The notes beneath the pieces are model-generated. The model saw only the letters and a program-made list of their open reading frames with translations. It was not told the DNA's origin and searched no databases. A stretch of DNA of 24,363 bases from DATMNR01 sp963702765. GTDB taxonomy: Bacteria > Chloroflexota > Ktedonobacteria > Ktedonobacterales > Ktedonobacteraceae. This document shows positions 23,756-24,363 of this stretch, one piece after another. A program made the position numbers and the translations under genes. Position 1 is the stretch's first letter. Each line of letters opens with the position of its first letter. The stretch is from the NCBI GenBank assembly GCA_963702765.1, contig CAVPEB010000077.1, positions 1 to 24,363 of the forward strand, written 5' to 3'.

Positions 23756-24206
23756 TCACCTGGCCAATCTCACCAGAGCTGGAAACCCACTAAATCTTGC
23801 CTGGAGCACTTCCACACCATCCTGGTTCACAGAACTTGCAATTGCACGAAACATGCGCTTCTCGATGTCTTTCTCGTTGAAAGTCACCGTACAGGTAATG
23901 GTATCACCGATATAAACCGGCGCTACATAGTTGAAAGTGCATTTCAGCAGCCAGGAAACCAATCATGCCGCCTATATGCGTAATCATGCTACTTGTGAGT
24001 AAACCAGGAATAATCCTCCTCCCAAACCAGCTACTTTGTATGAATGTCTCATCAATATGGTAGGGGTTATAATCTCCAGTTACTCCACAAAAAAGCGCCA
24101 CATCCCCCTCCGTAAACGTGCGTTGAAATGTGAAAATCTGCCCCTCCTCGATTGAATCAAAAGCCACTCGTAGTTGGTGCTTGAATTCAGGTGTTGCTTC
24201 GGGCAT
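23756..24206 (-). pseudogene. MaoC-like (R)-enoyl-CoA hydratase family protein, frameshifted
   Basis: The N-terminal half (ATG 24206, AAGGAGA upstream) contains FCGVTGDYNPYHIDETF, the hot-dog-fold hydratase-2 signature with catalytic D45 and H50, and runs to AAEMHFQ. There the frame is lost, and the normal continuation YVAPVYIGDTITCTVTF is found in another frame that continues to 23756. Removing one base, most simply the one at 23930, restores a protein of about 149 residues, the usual length for single-domain MaoC proteins. Such enzymes hydrate enoyl-CoAs in fatty-acid or polyhydroxyalkanoate metabolism, or act on related thioesters. Both halves look well conserved, so the break is recent or a sequence error. 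Confidence 0.85.
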
Positions 24207-24242
24207 CGAGTCTGTCTCCTTGTTCGTGTACTATCAATGCGG

Positions 24243-24296
24243 TTTGTATCATTTGTATCGTTTGTCGCAGTTGTTGCGCATGTCGCGTTTGTGTTA
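24243..24296. repeat. Degenerate 9-base tandem repeat
   Basis: Six consecutive units related to TTTGTATCA (two nearly identical, four diverged) lie upstream of the MaoC-like gene. The nine-base period could suggest a coding repeat on the minus strand (Thr-Asn-Asp-like triplets), but that frame has no ribosome-binding site and overlaps the MaoC start. I see no gene in 24207-24363. Confidence 0.45.
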
Positions 24297-24363
24297 GATG
24301 GTACCACACTCATACAACATCAGGTTTGTTCCTAATACGAGTGGAAAATCCACTCCATATTTC

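Overview
The window looks like a chromosomal stretch of a free-living heterotrophic bacterium of moderate G+C content. The mix of an XPB-type helicase with a DUF790/Bax1 partner, paired DUF2252 proteins and peptide-type ABC transporters resembles Chloroflexota, perhaps Ktedonobacteria. That placement comes from my memory of gene content and was not tested. The first ~350 bases are visibly more A+T-rich than the rest.

Layout. (1) 1-354, minus: 5' part of a terpenoid-cyclase/prenyltransferase-fold-like gene with an in-frame TGA at codon 3. (2) 636-3280, minus: XPB helicase and Bax1/DUF790 nuclease, joined by a one-base TAATG overlap. A divergent 475-residue protein of unknown role (3447-4874) carries what may be decayed family-B DNA polymerase-like motifs. 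(3) 4932-14495, minus: a carbohydrate-uptake locus. Its order is LacI-type regulator, solute-binding lipoprotein, two permeases, two ATPases, then a GH1 beta-glucosidase. An Opp/Dpp-type transporter next to LacI and GH1 suggests that the ligand is a beta-linked oligosaccharide and not a peptide. (4) 14496-14927: dense regulatory region with a 40-bp imperfect palindrome, a duplicated promoter block and a separate promoter for the next gene. (5) 14928-19226, plus: two DUF2252 paralogues with near-identical promoter cores, flanking a membrane protein fused to a possible permuted NlpC/P60-like domain. The second DUF2252 copy is frameshifted in a T run. (6) 19265-24206: AI-2E-family transporter (minus), membrane-anchored HtrA-type protease (plus), type-B carboxylesterase (minus) and a MaoC-like hydratase (minus) broken by one frameshift.

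The best-supported functional unit is regulator, importer and glucosidase. LacI probably controls its own transcription through the large palindrome. A strong hairpin after the binding-protein gene probably sets the ratio of binding protein to permease. The XPB-Bax1 pair is a likely DNA-repair unit. Three genes carry single-base lesions (one nonsense, two frameshifts). Each could be real decay or a sequence error, so raw read support matters. I found no rRNA, tRNA, CRISPR array or complete insertion sequence.
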